NCBI RefSeq assembly: GCF_902459735.1
Contig: NZ_CABPRV010000009.1
Span: forward strand, 124,001-188,000
Direction: 5' to 3'
DNA from: Pandoraea capi
GTDB lineage: Bacteria > Pseudomonadota > Gammaproteobacteria > Burkholderiales > Burkholderiaceae
Length of the DNA stretch: 64,000 nt
Shown here: positions 63,585-64,000 of the stretch, one piece after another
Layout of the letters: the number at the start of each line of letters is the position of its first letter
Position numbering within the stretch: the stretch's first letter is position 1
Position numbers and translations under genes: made by a program
The notes under the pieces: generated by a model
What the model was told of the DNA's origin: nothing
What the model saw: only the letters and a program-made list of their open reading frames with translations
The model's database searches: none

Positions 63585-64000
63585 GCCTTCGGCTCCATCG
63601 GCCCCATCAATACGAACGGGCCGCCCTGGAAGCGCTGCGTCCAGTCGTCCATCTGCGGGTCCGGCGCCTTGGCCGGGAACAGACCGGCGAACTCGGCCGA
63701 GCTGTCTTGCGCACGGAAGCCGAGGAACGCCGCCTTGGTGTTGTCGACCCACAGCGTCGGGTTGTTCGACACGCCGTAAATGATCGCGTGACCCACACGG
63801 TTCGTGAACAGCGAGCAACGCACGAGTTCGACGAAATCGCGATAGCTCAGGTACGTCACCATCATGCGCGGGTTCTTCGGTTGTTCGAACGACGAGCCGA
63901 TACGCAGACACACGGTCTCGAGACCGAAGCGATCGAAGTAGTAACGCGAGAGGTCTTCGCCGAAGCACTTCGAGATGCCGTACATGCCGTCCGGACGGTG
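63581..64000 (-). CDS. udh: Uronate dehydrogenase, C-terminal part (5' end outside window)
   Basis: 139 visible codons continuing off the right edge. The SDR YxxxK active site is intact (GMYGISKCFGEDLSRYYF). The following LETVCLRIGSSFEQPKNPRMM, DFVELVRCSLF, VYGVSNN-like IIYGVSNNPTLW and DNTKAAFLGFRAQDSS match bacterial uronate dehydrogenase (NAD-dependent oxidation of D-galacturonate/D-glucuronate to the aldaro-lactone). Coupled by GTGA overlap to the lactonase gene. About half of the protein is missing from view. Confidence 0.9.
   Translation of the reverse strand, partial: HRPDGMYGISKCFGEDLSRYYFDRFGLETVCLRIGSSFEQPKNPRMMVTYLSYRDFVELVRCSLFTNRVGHAIIYGVSNNPTLWVDNTKAAFLGFRAQDSSAEFAGLFPAKAPDPQMDDWTQRFQGGPFVLMGPMEPKA

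Overview
The window is G+C-rich DNA from a betaproteobacterium of the order Burkholderiales. The evidence is the gene order: petABC-sspAB, tatABC beside hisE, an mla operon next to an ABC-2 transporter, ibaG/bolA, murA and hisGD. A Pandoraea/Burkholderia-like genome is the best guess, but genus cannot be fixed by reading alone. Most genes lie on the minus strand.

Left part (1-25.4 kb) is an accessory surface/competition region. It holds two two-partner secretion (TPS) loci. The first, all minus strand, runs 715-aa TpsA, TpsB transporter (ATGA overlap), periplasmic parvulin, then a giant TpsA adhesin that leaves the window at base 1. The second is a contact-dependent growth inhibition (CDI) type locus: a 3004-aa CdiA-like protein on minus and its CdiB on plus, divergent from a shared AT-rich intergenic region. 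Behind cdiA lie a 44-aa membrane protein with a strong ribosome binding site (candidate immunity protein), a displaced toxin fragment overlapping a 94-aa candidate immunity gene, and a further lone small membrane protein. Two copies of a 22-bp direct repeat sit immediately upstream of the last two pieces. This 12.5-14.3 kb stretch is the most interesting part of the window.

Middle part (25.4-53.3 kb) is conserved chromosome: aquaporin Z, tRNA-Thr(TGT) with a terminator, sspB/sspA, the cytochrome bc1 operon petABC, mscL, a Nif3-family gene, a DegQ/DegS-type protease, tatABC, hinT, a DUF4870-like membrane protein, the histidine operon (hisG-D-[secreted protein]-C-B-marC-H-A-F-I-E), murA, a BolA-family gene, an ABC-2 exporter and the mlaFEDACB phospholipid-transport operon. 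Many junctions are 4-base ATGA overlaps, so translation is probably coupled through long stretches.

Right part (53.3-64 kb) has a GNAT acetyltransferase, a thiazole/thiamine operon thiO-thiS-thiG-thiE behind a TPP riboswitch, a YddA/SbmA-like fused ABC transporter, an SDR-family protein lacking the catalytic tyrosine, an MFS sugar-acid-type transporter, and a uronate dehydrogenase/SMP-30 lactonase pair for oxidative uronate breakdown. The uronate dehydrogenase gene is cut by the right edge.
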